A stretch of DNA of 64,000 nt from Halolactibacillus alkaliphilus (GCF_900115465.1 NZ_FOWN01000008.1:26871-90870), one strand, 5' to 3'. Shown: positions 21,306 through 31,991, counted from the first letter of the stretch. The notes: generated by a model not told the origin, from the sequence alone. A program made the numbers and translations.

Positions 21306-21981
21306 AGCCGTAATCACCTCGATGCTGGTCACGTACAATAATACCGCCATCAATGGCGATAACACGTCTTTTAATCGTATTCACAATTTCTTTACTGTGG
21401 GTCGCCATAATAATCGTTGTCCCAGCTGCATTAATCTCTTCTAATATTTTCATGATTTCCCATGACGTATCAGGATCTAAATTCCCTGTTGGCTCATCGG
21501 CAATCAATAACTTTGGATAGTTGGCAATAGCTCTGGCAATAGCGACCCGTTGTTGTTCTCCGCCTGAGAGTTCATCAGGAATGAAGCGCGCTTTATTTTT
21601 TAGACCTACTTGGTCTAGTACTTCCATAACACGCTTACGGATGTTTTTCGGTGTCTCTTCTACTACTTCTAAAGCAAAAGCGACATTCTCATAGACTGTC
21701 ATAGTCGGTAGCAATTTAAAATCTTGAAATACCACGCCAATATCTCGGCGTAACATGGGGATTTCTTTTCTCTTCATATTAACTAAATCATGTCCAGCAA
21801 CCTTTACATCACCGGCTGATGCTTTTTCATCTCCAAAGATGATTTTAATAAAGGTCGATTTCCCAGCACCACTTTGTCCGACTAAATAGACAAACTCGCC
21901 GAGGTCAATATCTATCGTTATGCCATTTAAGGCTTGTACACCATTTGGATATGTCTTCTTAACATCTTTCATTTTTATCAT
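21295..21981 (-). CDS. ftsE: Cell-division ATP-binding protein FtsE
   Basis: A 228-residue ABC ATPase, the same length as in B. subtilis, with Walker A GQSGAGKS near residue 35, signature LSGGEQQR near 138, and LLIADEPTGNLD as Walker B. I use the ATG at 21981 (AGGTGAT about ten bases upstream) because the in-frame ATG at 22062 lies right after a -10 box and would add a 27-residue non-conserved extension. It heads the ftsEX-peptidase operon. Confidence 0.96.
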   Translation of the reverse strand: MIKMKDVKKTYPNGVQALNGITIDIDLGEFVYLVGQSGAGKSTFIKIIFGDEKASAGDVKVAGHDLVNMKRKEIPMLRRDIGVVFQDFKLLPTMTVYENVAFALEVVEETPKNIRKRVMEVLDQVGLKNKARFIPDELSGGEQQRVAIARAIANYPKLLIADEPTGNLDPDTSWEIMKILEEINAAGTTIIMATHSKEIVNTIKRRVIAIDGGIIVRDQHRGDYGYES

Positions 21982-22070
21982 AGTTATCCAATCACCTTTA
22001 TCTAAGTTTGTTTTAAGCAAGGGTACATCAAAAATGCGCGTTTTTTTAACATCCTTGCTCATGCCTTACC

Positions 22071-22079
22071 ATTATAACA
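22071..22079 (-). promoter_or_regulatory. Extended -10 promoter of ftsEX
   Basis: TGTTATAAT on the minus strand, about 90 bases before the ftsE start; no clear -35 box. The interval 22080-22220 contains no gene that I can support. Confidence 0.5.
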
Positions 22080-22223
22080 TTTCATTCGGCTTTTTTTTAC
22101 CTTTATAATGTTACAATTTGATTTCATTTCCTTCAATATATTTCCGCATGTCAATAATACCATGCGCACAACCTTTTATTTTCCTGTTTCATCACCCACT
22201 AGTAAGTTTTTTTTAAAAAAAAC

Positions 22224-22260
22224 ACCTCTTACTCAGCTATATTATCTAGCCATAAGAGGT
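22224..22260 (-). terminator. Terminator after yvjA
   Basis: ACCTCTTA/TAAGAGGT stem with an inner AGCTA/TAGCC-type pairing, followed on the minus strand by eight T residues, just after the yvjA stop. Confidence 0.85.
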
Positions 22261-22276
22261 ATCATCTTTAAGATAT

Positions 22277-23143
22277 TTAATGCTTACTAAATCCCTCACC
22301 TATTACTTCACTTGCATTCATCACAACAATAAATGCTTTAGGATCAATAAGCTTAATAATTTGAGACGTGCGACTAAATTCATTTTGGTTAACGACACAC
22401 ATAATCATGCGGCGCTCTTCTTTCGTGTAGCCGCCTTCTGCTTGCCACACCGTCACACCTCGATCAACTTGATTTAACAATGCTTGTCGCACTGGTTCAA
22501 CATGGTCAGTAATAATCATCAAGTTTTTCGAACTACTTAAACCCACTTGAACTAAATCAATCGTTCGACTAGTAACGAATAACCCGATAAGCGCATATAA
22601 ACCTTGTTCAACAGAAAAGACAAGCGTCGCAGCTAAAACGATGATACCGTCAAATAAAGCTATGCACACTCCAAAAGGAAGTGGCACATATTTATGCAAA
22701 ATTTGTGCAGCCAAGTCAATACCACCCGTTGAGCCTTTCCCACGAAATACAATACCAATACCAACCCCACAAGCCATTCCACCGAAAATAGCACCTAGTA
22801 GCGGATCAGGTGTTGCTGGTGGCCAAGTGCTACTTAATTCAACAAATAACGGTACTGCAATCGTACCAACAAATGTTTTTAAACCGAAATTCTTTCCTAA
22901 TATAAAAATACCTAATACAAACAACGGCATATTTATCGCCCATTGGACGATAGCTGGATTAAGACCGAAGACACTATTAAGTATCGTACTAATCCCCGCG
23001 ACTCCTCCAGAAGCCACTTCATTTGGTAGCAAGAATAAATTAAAACCAATCGCAATCATAAATGAACCGAGTAAAACAAGACTATATTCAAATGTTAAAA
23101 CAATGGGTCTTGGAACGGGCTCACGTCTATATTTTTGTATCAC
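22277..23143 (-). CDS. yvjA: YitT/DUF2179 family membrane protein YvjA
   Basis: A 288-residue protein with five or six N-terminal membrane segments (about 20-180) and a soluble C-terminal DUF2179 domain (about 205-285), including the family motifs GIGIVFRGKGSTGG and RGVTVWQAEGGYTKEERRM. In B. subtilis the homologue yvjA is also found near prfB and ftsE. The biochemical role of the family is not known to me; membrane transport is sometimes inferred. It has its own promoter and terminator. Confidence 0.85.
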   Translation of the reverse strand: MIQKYRREPVPRPIVLTFEYSLVLLGSFMIAIGFNLFLLPNEVASGGVAGISTILNSVFGLNPAIVQWAINMPLFVLGIFILGKNFGLKTFVGTIAVPLFVELSSTWPPATPDPLLGAIFGGMACGVGIGIVFRGKGSTGGIDLAAQILHKYVPLPFGVCIALFDGIIVLAATLVFSVEQGLYALIGLFVTSRTIDLVQVGLSSSKNLMIITDHVEPVRQALLNQVDRGVTVWQAEGGYTKEERRMIMCVVNQNEFSRTSQIIKLIDPKAFIVVMNASEVIGEGFSKH

Positions 23144-23180
23144 TACTCTTCACCTCTTCTAATTTCTCACAACTTAAAGG

Positions 23181-23209
23181 AGTATATCAGATTATGAGAA
23201 AGGAAACAA
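23181..23209 (-). promoter_or_regulatory. yvjA promoter
   Basis: TTGTTT at 23204-23209 and TATACT at 23181-23186 on the minus strand, 17-bp spacing, about 38 bases before the start codon. Confidence 0.6.
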
Positions 23210-23329
23210 CTGCCTTTTCTTTGTTACTGCACGCTTTCACTAGCAAAGTAAAGTAACAAGACATAAGAAAAAACACGCCACACTATGGAACACTCGCTCC
23301 ATTATTGTCGCATGCTTCATCATTTAACA

Positions 23330-24431
23330 TTAACGCATCTGTTGACGTAAATAGCCATCAATAAACGGGTCAATATCCCCGTCCATTACACCTTGGACAT
23401 TACCAACTTCTATGTTCGTTCGGTGGTCTTTAATCATTGTATACGGTTGGAAGATATATGAACGAATTTGGCTTCCCCAGCCAATTTCTTTTTGTTCACC
23501 ACGCAAAGCATCGACCTCTGCTTGTTGCTTCTCAATTTCTAATTGATATAGTTTAGCTTTCAACATTTTCATCGCTTGGTCACGGTTTTTAATTTGCGAC
23601 CGTTCTGATTGACAAGTCACAATCGTGTTCGTTGGAATGTGTGTAATGCGAACGGCAGAATCCGTCGTATTGACGTGCTGTCCACCTGCACCTGATGCCC
23701 GGTAAGTATCAACTTTTAAATCTTCTGTTCTAATATCAATATCAACATCATCTGAAAGCTCTGGCATCACATCGCAAGATACAAAAGATGTATGGCGTCT
23801 GTTTTGTGAGTCAAACGGTGAAATTCTTACTAAGCGATGAACACCTTTTTCTGCTTTTAAATAACCATAAGCATTATGACCTTTTATGAGTAATGTGACA
23901 CTTTTAATTCCAGCCTCATCACCTGGCAAATAATCCATCGTTTCCACTTTGAAACCTTTCTTCTCCGCCCAGCGTGTATACATCCGAAGCAACATACTTC
24001 CCCAGTCCTGCGACTCTGTTCCGCCTGCGCCGGGATGCAATTCTAATATGGCATTATTTTTATCATATGGCTCACTTAACAACATGAGCAATTCAAAAGC
24101 ATTTAAATCTTCTTGAAGCTGAGTTAATTCCACTTCTAATTCAGATTGTAAATCTTCATCTGCTTCTTCTTTCACTAATTCATAACTTACTTCTAAGTTT
24201 TCAAGTGTCTCTGTATGATCATCAAAGCGATTGACAACATCTTTTAAACCGTTGACTTCATCAATTACTTTTTGTGCAATCTGTTGATTATCCCAAAAGT
24301 CGGGTGCTGTCATTTCATGTTCTAACTCAGCAATTTTTGTTCTCTTCTCATCTAAGTCAAAGAGACCCCCTAAAGTCCGCTAAGCGGTTAGTCATCTTCT
24401 CTAATTCTTGTTTAATCTCTACTAGTTCCAT
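23330..24431 (-). CDS. prfB: Peptide chain release factor 2, expressed by programmed +1 frameshift
   Basis: Releases peptides at UGA and UAA. The gene starts at the ATG at 24431 (GAGGTGA upstream), reads 24 codons to a UGA at 24357-24359, then continues in the +1 frame to 23330, giving 366 residues. The shift site is the classical CTT TGA C with an internal AGGGGG ribosome-like site three bases upstream of CTT, so the interruption is autoregulation, not an error. GGQ is visible in the stretch [15 protein letters not shown] and the SPF-type recognition motif as RISPFDS. It follows secA. Confidence 0.97.
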
Positions 24432-24463
24432 AACTATTCACCTCATCTATTCTTTACAGTTGA

Positions 24464-24489
24464 ATGGACACCCTAAAAAGGATGTCCAT
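24464..24489. terminator. Hairpin between secA and prfB
   Basis: ATGGACA-CC and GG-TGTCCAT form a 10-bp stem with one mismatch and a 6-base A-rich loop between secA and prfB. A T-rich run follows only on the plus strand, so on the coding strand it may only attenuate read-through or stabilise the secA mRNA. Confidence 0.45.
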
Positions 24490-24493
24490 TTCT

Positions 24494-27001
24494 TTATTTA
24501 CCATGGCAATGTTTATATTTCTTCCCACTTCCACATGGACATGGATCATTACGACCAATATTATCTGATTTAACAAATGGTTGTTTTTTCTTTTCTTTTT
24601 TGCCATCATCACCAGAAACAGCTGTGGCATTTTTTGCTACTTCTTGACGTTGCAAGTTCTCACGCACTTGTGCTTTCATTACGTAACGTGAGACATCTTC
24701 ATTAATCGATTGAACCATTGCTTCAAACATATTGAATCCTTCCATGCGGTATTCGTTAAGAGGATCGTTCTGTGCATAGGCACGCAAGTGAATCCCTTGA
24801 CGAAGTTGATCCATTTGATCAATATGATCCATCCACTTCGTATCAACTACACGTAAAAGAATAACTTTTTCAAATTCACGCATGCGCTCTTCGCCCATAT
24901 CTTTTTCTTTTACATCGTATTTTTCTTTCACTTTTGTCATAATCAAAGAGATAATCTCGTCCTTAGATTTACCAGTAAAATCACTGTGTGTGAGATAGTC
25001 TGATTCAACGAGATTGGCATGAACATACTCTGTTAAACCGTTAAGCTCCCACTTATCTGTATCTTCCTCTTGCGTATGAAGCTCGACTTGATTTTCTACA
25101 ATTGTTTCAATCATGTTTATAACGATATCTTTTAAGTTATCTGAATCGATAACGTCATAACGCTGTTGATAGATAATTTCACGTTGCTCCCGAAGGACGT
25201 CGTCATAACTAAGCACATTTTTACGGGCATCAAAGTTATTGCCTTCCACGCGTTTTTGAGCAGACTCTACAGCTTTTGAAACCATTTTACTTTCAATCGG
25301 TTGACTATCATCCATCTTAAAGCGATCCATAACCGCCTTCATATTATCTGAGCCAAAGCGACGCATCAAGTCATCTTCCATTGAGAGATAGAACTGTGTC
25401 ACACCTGGATCTCCCTGACGGCCAGAACGTCCGCGAAGCTGATTATCAATACGGCGAGATTCATGGCGCTCTGTTCCAATTACAGCCAAACCACCGAGTT
25501 CTTTTACACCTTCACCAAGTTTAATATCTGTTCCACGACCCGCCATGTTCGTTGCAATAGTTATCGCTTTTCTCTGGCCAGCATTCTCAATAATCTCAGC
25601 TTCCCGGTAATGATTCTTTGCGTTTAAAACGTTATGAGGGACACCGCGCTTTTTCAATAACGTTGAAATCACTTCTGATGTTTCAACAGCTACAGTACCG
25701 ACGAGAACAGGTTGACCGAGATCATAACGTTCTTTAATGTCTTCAATAACCGCCTTAAACTTTCCATCGATTGTTTTAAAAATTAAATCTGGGCGATCAT
25801 CACGAACAATCGGCTTATTTGTCGGGATAGCAACAACATCCATATTGTATATATTACGAAATTCTTCTTCTTCTGTTTTAGCTGTTCCTGTCATCCCTGA
25901 AAGTTTATTATACATTCTAAAGAAGTTTTGGAAGGTAATAGAGGCAAGTGTCATCGATTCATTTTGAATCTGTAAACCTTCTTTTGCCTCAATTGCTTGG
26001 TGAAGACCATCACTATAGCGACGCCCTTTCATTAATCGACCGGTAAATTGATCGACAATAACTACTTGGCCTTCTTCAATCACATAGTCCATGTCACGGT
26101 GCATAGATGCATGTGCCTTTAATGCCTGATTGATGTGATGTGTTAGGGTCACATGTTTCAAATCAAATAAGTTATCGATGTTAAAGAAAGCTTCAGCCTT
26201 TGTAATGCCTTCTTCTGTCAGCTGGACACCTTTCGTTTTTTCATCATAACTAAAGTCTTGTTCTTTTCTTAGTCCTCTAACAAAGCTGTTCGCTTGTTGA
26301 TAAAGTGAGGCTGACTTTCTCGCACTACCTGAGATAATCAGAGGTGTTCTTGCCTCATCAATTAAGATAGAGTCCACCTCATCAATAATCGCAAAATTGA
26401 GCGGGCGCTGGACCATTTGTTCTTTATATAACACCATATTATCTCGCAAGTAATCAAAACCGAACTCATTATTAGTTCCATAAGTAATATCGGCTTCATA
26501 TGCTTTACGTTTTTCTTCTTTTGACATACCACTGACATTTAATCCAACTGTTAAACCAAGGAATTCATATAATTTTCCCATTTCTTTCGCATCACGGTCA
26601 GCTAAATACTCATTCACTGTGATAATATGAACACCATCACCCGACAAAGCATTTAAGTAAGCAGGTAAAGTTGAGGCCAATGTTTTACCTTCACCAGTTT
26701 TCATTTCAGCAATATTTCCGCCATGTAAAACAATAGCACCCATTAATTGAACAGGGAAGGGACGCATGTTTAAGACGCGCTTAGATGCTTCTCTGACTAG
26801 AGCATAAGCTTCCACCATAAGATCATCAAGAGACTCTCCATCAGTGACACGCGTTTTGAATGTTGCTGTTTTATTTTTTATCTCTGTATCAGACAATAAT
26901 TCATACTCTTTTTCTAATGCTTCAATTTGTTCAACTGTCGGCTCCAGTTGATTTAATTGTCGCTGATTACCATCAAAAATCTTTTTTAGTATTCCACGCA
27001 T
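24494..27001 (-). CDS. secA: Preprotein translocase ATPase SecA
   Basis: Motor of the Sec pathway. The 835-residue protein shows the nucleotide-binding motif MKTGEGKT near residue 100, [19 protein letters not shown] in the first motor domain, and [10 protein letters not shown] in the second. The C-terminus ends with the zinc/SecB-type motif [14 protein letters not shown] preceded by a basic linker. A sigma-A-type promoter lies about 60 bases upstream. In B. subtilis hpf lies immediately upstream of secA; here a 15-kb accessory block separates them. Confidence 0.98.
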   Translation of the reverse strand: MRGILKKIFDGNQRQLNQLEPTVEQIEALEKEYELLSDTEIKNKTATFKTRVTDGESLDDLMVEAYALVREASKRVLNMRPFPVQLMGAIVLHGGNIAEMKTGEGKTLASTLPAYLNALSGDGVHIITVNEYLADRDAKEMGKLYEFLGLTVGLNVSGMSKEEKRKAYEADITYGTNNEFGFDYLRDNMVLYKEQMVQRPLNFAIIDEVDSILIDEARTPLIISGSARKSASLYQQANSFVRGLRKEQDFSYDEKTKGVQLTEEGITKAEAFFNIDNLFDLKHVTLTHHINQALKAHASMHRDMDYVIEEGQVVIVDQFTGRLMKGRRYSDGLHQAIEAKEGLQIQNESMTLASITFQNFFRMYNKLSGMTGTAKTEEEEFRNIYNMDVVAIPTNKPIVRDDRPDLIFKTIDGKFKAVIEDIKERYDLGQPVLVGTVAVETSEVISTLLKKRGVPHNVLNAKNHYREAEIIENAGQRKAITIATNMAGRGTDIKLGEGVKELGGLAVIGTERHESRRIDNQLRGRSGRQGDPGVTQFYLSMEDDLMRRFGSDNMKAVMDRFKMDDSQPIESKMVSKAVESAQKRVEGNNFDARKNVLSYDDVLREQREIIYQQRYDVIDSDNLKDIVINMIETIVENQVELHTQEEDTDKWELNGLTEYVHANLVESDYLTHSDFTGKSKDEIISLIMTKVKEKYDVKEKDMGEERMREFEKVILLRVVDTKWMDHIDQMDQLRQGIHLRAYAQNDPLNEYRMEGFNMFEAMVQSINEDVSRYVMKAQVRENLQRQEVAKNATAVSGDDGKKEKKKQPFVKSDNIGRNDPCPCGSGKKYKHCHGK

Positions 27002-27057
27002 AAAATTACGCTCCTCTAATAGATACTGACGCCTTAATTCGTAAACGTCTACATTTT

Positions 27058-27086
27058 ATAATAACACTTGACGTTTTTAATGACAA
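27058..27086 (-). promoter_or_regulatory. secA promoter
   Basis: TTGTCA (27081-27086) and TATTAT (27058-27063) on the minus strand with a 17-bp spacer, about 57 bases upstream of secA. Confidence 0.65.
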
Positions 27087-27112
27087 GAAACATCCCTAAC
27101 AAAGAAACAACA

Positions 27113-27146
27113 AAACACGACGAATCTTGATAGAATCGCCGTGTTT
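27113..27146. terminator. Terminator after the carbamate kinase gene
   Basis: AAACACG-CGA-TCT arm and its near-perfect complement form a 14-bp stem with one or two mismatches, followed by T-rich sequence. It closes the oxalurate operon before secA. Confidence 0.75.
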
Positions 27147-27151
27147 TTTAT

Positions 27152-28111
27152 TTAATTCATTAACATACTTTCTCGATCTTTATAAATAACTGTCCCTGTT
27201 TTTCCTTCTACCGCATCTTTCGCTCTCTCTAATGACGAGATAATCGCTTTGCGTTCTTTCTTTGATTCCACAAATTTAATTGCTGCTTCCACTTTAGGTA
27301 GCATACTTCCTTTAGGGAATTGACCTTCTAATATATATTCCTTCGCTTCTTTTACAGACATTGAATCAAGTGCTTTTTGATCAGGTTTACCAAAGTTAAT
27401 CGCCACTTGATCGACACCAGTTAAAATGAAGAAGAAGTCGACATCTAAAACTTCTGCTAAACACTCACTCGCAAGGTCTTTATCAATAACCGCTTCAACA
27501 CCGACAAGTTTATGTTTTCCTTCTTTGACTACCGGAATACCACCGCCACCAGCGCCAATAACAATATGCCCTTTTTCAATCAAATCTTTCATAATGTCCT
27601 TTTCAACAATATCAACTGGTACAGGAGAAGGAATAACCTTTCTGTAACCACGACCAGAATCTTCAATATAAATGTCGCCTGTCTCTTTCATAAGACGCTC
27701 TGATTCTTCTTTTGTATAGAACGGTCCAATAGGCTTTGTTGGAAACTCAAAGGCTGGATCATTTTTATCCACTAATACTTGACTAACAATTGAAGCCACT
27801 GAACGATTTAAGCCACGTGTTTCGAGTTCCTCACGTAAAGCATTCTGAAGATGGTAACCGATATATCCTTGACTCATTGCGCCTGACTCAGCAAATGGCA
27901 TTTGCTTATCTAAGCCTTTTTCTTCTGCATACTTACTAAAAGCTAAATGAATCGCGCCTACTTGTGGGCCGTTACCGTGTGAAAGAATGACATCATGACC
28001 TTGTTCAATCATATCTACAATCGGTTTTGCAGCTTGCTTTGTTAATTGTCTTTGTTCTTCAGAGTTTTCTCCTAGAGCGTTACCTCCAAGGGCAATTAAT
28101 ATTTTACTCAT
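27152..28111 (-). CDS. arcC: Carbamate kinase
   Basis: Makes ATP, ammonia and CO2 from carbamoyl phosphate and ADP. The 319-residue protein opens with KILIALGGNALG and has SHGNGPQVG near residue 44 and AGGGGIPV near 213, all typical of carbamate kinases in the amino-acid kinase fold. It overlaps allG by four bases (ATGA). There is no arginine deiminase or ornithine carbamoyltransferase nearby, so its carbamoyl phosphate should come from the FdrA/AllG/AllH enzyme encoded in the same operon; the E. coli counterpart in that setting is AllK (YbcF). Confidence 0.95.
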   Translation of the reverse strand: MSKILIALGGNALGENSEEQRQLTKQAAKPIVDMIEQGHDVILSHGNGPQVGAIHLAFSKYAEEKGLDKQMPFAESGAMSQGYIGYHLQNALREELETRGLNRSVASIVSQVLVDKNDPAFEFPTKPIGPFYTKEESERLMKETGDIYIEDSGRGYRKVIPSPVPVDIVEKDIMKDLIEKGHIVIGAGGGGIPVVKEGKHKLVGVEAVIDKDLASECLAEVLDVDFFFILTGVDQVAINFGKPDQKALDSMSVKEAKEYILEGQFPKGSMLPKVEAAIKFVESKKERKAIISSLERAKDAVEGKTGTVIYKDRESMLMN

Positions 28112-29535
28112 GATGTTTCCTCCTCATATAGTTCTTTAAAACGAATCATCGCTTGATCAAAACAAGCTTTAGGTGGGTGAACAATACCTGCACCTACTTG
28201 ACCGACACCCGCTTCTTTGTGAGCCATGCCTGTATTAATAACTGGTAAGATATTTGTTTCGATGACTTTTCTAATATCAATACCGAAAGCGCCACCTCTA
28301 AAGTTGAGTGTTGGAATTGAATAGTTTGTATTTTCACCGACAGTAATTTCATACATTTGTTCACTATAAGCAATAGCATCTTCTACATCGCCACCAACAA
28401 ATTGCACGATAGCTGGTGAGCCACCCATTGCAAATCCACCGATACCCATTGTTTCAGTAATCGTACTATCACCTAGGTCTGGTGCTGCATCATCTTCGGT
28501 ATAACCCGGGAAGAATAGCCCTTTGACAAAGTTTGCAGGTGCAGTGAACCATTCTTTTTCACCTAATCCACTCACACGAATACCAAATTCAACACCGTTT
28601 CTTGCCATCGTTGTAACAACAGTTGAATGTGGAATGCCGTGTGCAGCGTCTAATGCTGATTTACTTGCTGGCATTGATAGATTTAAGAAGTAGTGCTCAT
28701 TATTTTTAATAAAGCCAACAACTTCTCGTAACTCATCTGCTGTCAAATCTGTCTGTAAGAAATAGTCAATGATTTCACGGTAGAAAAGACTTGTTGCTGC
28801 TTTGTTACGGTTATGACATTCATCTCCCATATGCAAAGCTTGAGACGTGATTGATTTTAAATCAATGCCATCTGTTATTGCTAGAGCTTTCCTCAAAGCT
28901 GGCGCGAAAACAGTTTCTATCCATTTCAAACGATCAAGTACTTCTTTTGAGTTTGCACCGAAGCGAAGTACTTTACCCAATCCTTCATTAACGGTACAGT
29001 ATGCACGGTTGCCGTGGGTACGGTTTTCGATCACATGTACAGGCATTGATGGCGAGATAATACCTGCCATTGGACCAACTGCTTGATGCTCATTAGCTGG
29101 ACCAAATTCAATCTCACCCTTTTCGATTAATTGAATGGCTGCCGCTTCATCTTCTGCTAAACCTTCATACATTACAGCGCCGATGATCGCCCCTTTTACT
29201 GGCCCACACATGTTCTCCCAAGCAATAGGAGGCCCAGAGTGAAGGATTTTCTTCTCATGCATGCCTGGAATCACGTTTTTAGCATGGTCAATATCAATCA
29301 GGAATGGATGCGCATCTTTAATACGTTTAATTGCTTCTTCATTTGCGGCTTGTACTTTCGGGTCTTCCATAAATCGATCAAGAGCCTCAATCAATTCAAG
29401 GTTACCTCCTGCAGGAGGTCGCCAATCATATTGTACAGCTTCTGTTTGTTGTAAATCTAAATCTTTTTTAAAGGTTGATGTCCCAATATTGATAACCTTT
29501 AATGGTTGTGAGAATAATGTGTTAATTTGACTCAT
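28108..29535 (-). CDS. allG: DUF1116 protein AllG (YlbE-like), oxalurate carbamoyltransferase subunit
   Basis: A 475-residue cytoplasmic protein matching the DUF1116 family of E. coli YlbE/AllG. Recognisable conserved stretches include GPPIAWENMCGPVKGA near residue 100 and GGFAMGGSPAIVQFVGGD near 362. In E. coli, fdrA (allF), ylbE (allG) and ylbF (allH) have been reported to form the carbamoyltransferase that splits oxalurate into oxamate and carbamoyl phosphate. A perfect AAAGGAGG site precedes the ATG, one base after the fdrA stop. Chemistry here is inferred from that precedent and from the operon. Confidence 0.85.
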   Translation of the reverse strand: MSQINTLFSQPLKVINIGTSTFKKDLDLQQTEAVQYDWRPPAGGNLELIEALDRFMEDPKVQAANEEAIKRIKDAHPFLIDIDHAKNVIPGMHEKKILHSGPPIAWENMCGPVKGAIIGAVMYEGLAEDEAAAIQLIEKGEIEFGPANEHQAVGPMAGIISPSMPVHVIENRTHGNRAYCTVNEGLGKVLRFGANSKEVLDRLKWIETVFAPALRKALAITDGIDLKSITSQALHMGDECHNRNKAATSLFYREIIDYFLQTDLTADELREVVGFIKNNEHYFLNLSMPASKSALDAAHGIPHSTVVTTMARNGVEFGIRVSGLGEKEWFTAPANFVKGLFFPGYTEDDAAPDLGDSTITETMGIGGFAMGGSPAIVQFVGGDVEDAIAYSEQMYEITVGENTNYSIPTLNFRGGAFGIDIRKVIETNILPVINTGMAHKEAGVGQVGAGIVHPPKACFDQAMIRFKELYEEETS

Positions 29536-29536
29536 A

Positions 29537-31090
29537 TTATTTGACCTCCTTTGATGTAATCATGGCTGCTAATTTACTAGCTTCTTCATTCGAAGCTGCC
29601 ACATAAATGCCTAATGCACTTAGACGATCGACTTGATTTTGATACCCTTGCTTATCTTGTTTCGTCGCACACATATAAGCTATAACTGATACATGACGTC
29701 CTTGATTTTTTAATTCTGATAGTGTTTCACTTAGAGTAGCAATCGATTCGCCTACTGGGTCTTCATGTGAACCGTAGCCTAATTCAAAATCTAAAAGTAA
29801 GACAGCTGTCTCTTCATTTAATAATTCTTCTCGAATGCGATCATTTCTTAATGATGGTTCAATCATTGGGTGTGGTTTACCTTTAGTGAAATCATCATCA
29901 CCCATATCAAGTAACGTATGACCAACACTTTCATGAATATTATCAAGTTTTTCTTCTGCTTTTTTAGCAACATTACTCTTAACTGCTAAGCCTTCAGAAC
30001 GTAAAATAGACAATGCTTCAGAAGTTAAAGTTCCACCGCAGAAGAGACCGCGAATATACTGTTGTTTGTCTTGAAGTGATGCTTGTTCATTTTGCGCATA
30101 GTTAACCAACGTCTCACTTATCTCTTTATCGAGAGTAACGCTTGAATCAAGTGCCTTAACCGCTTGTCTTGCCGTTTCAATAAGGGTTGGAGCAAATACA
30201 GCACCTGATTGCTCAACAGCTACTTGATCACCATCTAAAAAGCCAACTACTACAGGTTTGTTGATTTTCGACACTTCTTCTAGAATTTTGTCTTGTACTT
30301 CCTTGGCTGGCGGTTTAGAAATAAGGGCAATGACCTTTGTTTGTTCATCAGCATCTAACGCACGAAGTCCTTCAAGCATCATGATGCCTCCAATATCTTT
30401 GTGTAAATCACGACCACCCGTACCAATTGCTTGACTAACCCCATAACCTAAGCGATCAATTTGCACAGCTACTTCTTGTAGACCTGTTCCAGAAGCTGCT
30501 ACAAGTCCGATTTCTCCTTGTTTCACATTATTCGCAAAACATAAACCTGTTTGATTAATCATCGCCGTACCACAATCTGGTCCCATTACAAGTAAGCCTT
30601 TTTCTCGACCAAGCTCTTTAAGTTTTCTTTCATCTTCAATCGTCACGTTATCACTAAACATCATAACGTGTAAGCCCTTATTTAAAGCAAGACGCGCTTC
30701 ACGTGCAGCATACTCACCCGGAACTGAAATAATAGCCATGTTAGCATCAGGTAAATAATCAAGCGCCTTATTTAACGTTTCTGCTGTCTGTTCTTGTCCG
30801 GATTTCTTACTGCTCTTCTTCTTATTCAATGCATCATCTATAAATTGAAGTGTTTCTTCAAGTACTTCTTCACTTACTGCTTTCACTGCAATAATTAAAT
30901 CATTTTCTGTTGCTTCTTTTGCTTCATCAGTTAATAAATGAATGTTATCTAATAATTCTTTATTCATTCCTGTAGCCATAGAAACAACCGCTTCTTCTAC
31001 ACCTTCAACACCTAATACTTTTCCAGATAACGACATTAGTGTCACTGAATCATGATAGGCATTCTTCTCGATCATCACTTTCGATATCAT
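29537..31090 (-). CDS. fdrA: FdrA/AllF acyl-CoA-synthetase-like protein, oxalurate carbamoyltransferase subunit
   Basis: A 517-residue protein of the FdrA family, related to succinyl-CoA ligase alpha subunits: a CoA-binding-like domain around residues 105-240 (VSVPGEYAAREA, MGPDCGT, GLVAASGTGLQE) and a C-terminal ligase-like domain with LLDFELGYGSHEDP near 430. I start at the ATG at 31090, eight bases after GGGGG, rather than at the codon at 31132, which leaves a 41-bp overlap with allH. It acts with AllG and AllH. An older link of E. coli fdrA to protein export is probably indirect. Confidence 0.88.
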   Translation of the reverse strand: MISKVMIEKNAYHDSVTLMSLSGKVLGVEGVEEAVVSMATGMNKELLDNIHLLTDEAKEATENDLIIAVKAVSEEVLEETLQFIDDALNKKKSSKKSGQEQTAETLNKALDYLPDANMAIISVPGEYAAREARLALNKGLHVMMFSDNVTIEDERKLKELGREKGLLVMGPDCGTAMINQTGLCFANNVKQGEIGLVAASGTGLQEVAVQIDRLGYGVSQAIGTGGRDLHKDIGGIMMLEGLRALDADEQTKVIALISKPPAKEVQDKILEEVSKINKPVVVGFLDGDQVAVEQSGAVFAPTLIETARQAVKALDSSVTLDKEISETLVNYAQNEQASLQDKQQYIRGLFCGGTLTSEALSILRSEGLAVKSNVAKKAEEKLDNIHESVGHTLLDMGDDDFTKGKPHPMIEPSLRNDRIREELLNEETAVLLLDFELGYGSHEDPVGESIATLSETLSELKNQGRHVSVIAYMCATKQDKQGYQNQVDRLSALGIYVAASNEEASKLAAMITSKEVK

Positions 31091-31991
31091 CACTAATTCC
31101 CCCTTGAATATATTTCCTATAGATATGTTCAAGTCCGACTAACACACCGACTAGCATATCTGTGCCTGAGGTCGAACCGATTTGTAATACGCGTTCTATA
31201 TGTTTCACATCCACATTATTTTCAGCTTCAATTAAGGCTTTAAGAGCATCATTCGTCTGACCATAAATCATTTGTTTCAACATGTGATAACTTACGGATG
31301 TCGTGCGCTCTTTTGTATATGTTAAAAAATCATCTTTATACTCTAATATCAAGCGCCATTCAGACGTATGATAGTAGTTAAATACACTAAATAACCCTAA
31401 TAAAAAATCATCCCCTGAAGGTGTAAGACCAATACCAAGACCAATAAATTGCTTGATTATTTCTAGTTTCGGCCACTGATTAAATAGCTCCAATCGTTCA
31501 TAAAGCGCTTCTTGATGAAGTGATAAAGGTTTTTCATTTGTTGTTTTACCAGCTAATTGCAGGTAACTACCTAAAATACCACGATCATCTCCATGTGCCT
31601 TAACAAATTTCTTCAAGCGTTTGATGACTTGTTGTGTTACATGTGGACTTTCAGGATAGCTCACAAAGCGTCCACTCCAGAGATTTGCATGATGAAAATC
31701 AATAACATAATCTTCAATCATCAACGTATTATACCCTATTAAATAAACCTCTTTACTCGGGTTGATGTGTTTAACGAGCACGTTAAACACATCATCCTCT
31801 TTAATTTTTATCATATCTGGTGCCTGTACAACATGTGATTTTGCTAGCGTAACTAAACGATCTGCCTGTTTAAGCTTTATATTGATGACTTGCTGATAAA
31901 CGGCATCTACCTCACCAATAACTTGACCAATATTACATCCGAGTAGATATCGTTTCAATCCCCAATCAATTTGGTTGACTGTAAGTCTCAC
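31050..31991 (-). CDS. allH: DUF2877 protein AllH (YlbF-like), oxalurate carbamoyltransferase subunit
   Basis: A 313-residue protein with the DUF2877 core GLGIGLTPSGDDFLLG near residue 184 and a C-terminal GSTSGTDMLVGVLVG stretch, both typical of YlbF/AllH. The start is a GTG at 31991 with AAGGGG five bases upstream. It follows the second permease by 32 bp and overlaps fdrA by 41 bp, indicating tight coupling of the three carbamoyltransferase genes. Confidence 0.85.
   Translation of the reverse strand: MRLTVNQIDWGLKRYLLGCNIGQVIGEVDAVYQQVINIKLKQADRLVTLAKSHVVQAPDMIKIKEDDVFNVLVKHINPSKEVYLIGYNTLMIEDYVIDFHHANLWSGRFVSYPESPHVTQQVIKRLKKFVKAHGDDRGILGSYLQLAGKTTNEKPLSLHQEALYERLELFNQWPKLEIIKQFIGLGIGLTPSGDDFLLGLFSVFNYYHTSEWRLILEYKDDFLTYTKERTTSVSYHMLKQMIYGQTNDALKALIEAENNVDVKHIERVLQIGSTSGTDMLVGVLVGLEHIYRKYIQGGISDDIESDDREECLS

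Noticed and set aside
22641..23162. Plus-strand 173-codon frame over yvjA
   Set aside because: Pro/Ser-rich product typical of the antisense of a membrane protein; yvjA has strong family motifs, promoter and terminator on the other strand.
24357..24362. In-frame TGA near the prfB start, looking like a frameshift error
   Set aside because: It is the programmed CTT TGA C shift with internal AGGGGG, conserved in RF2 genes.
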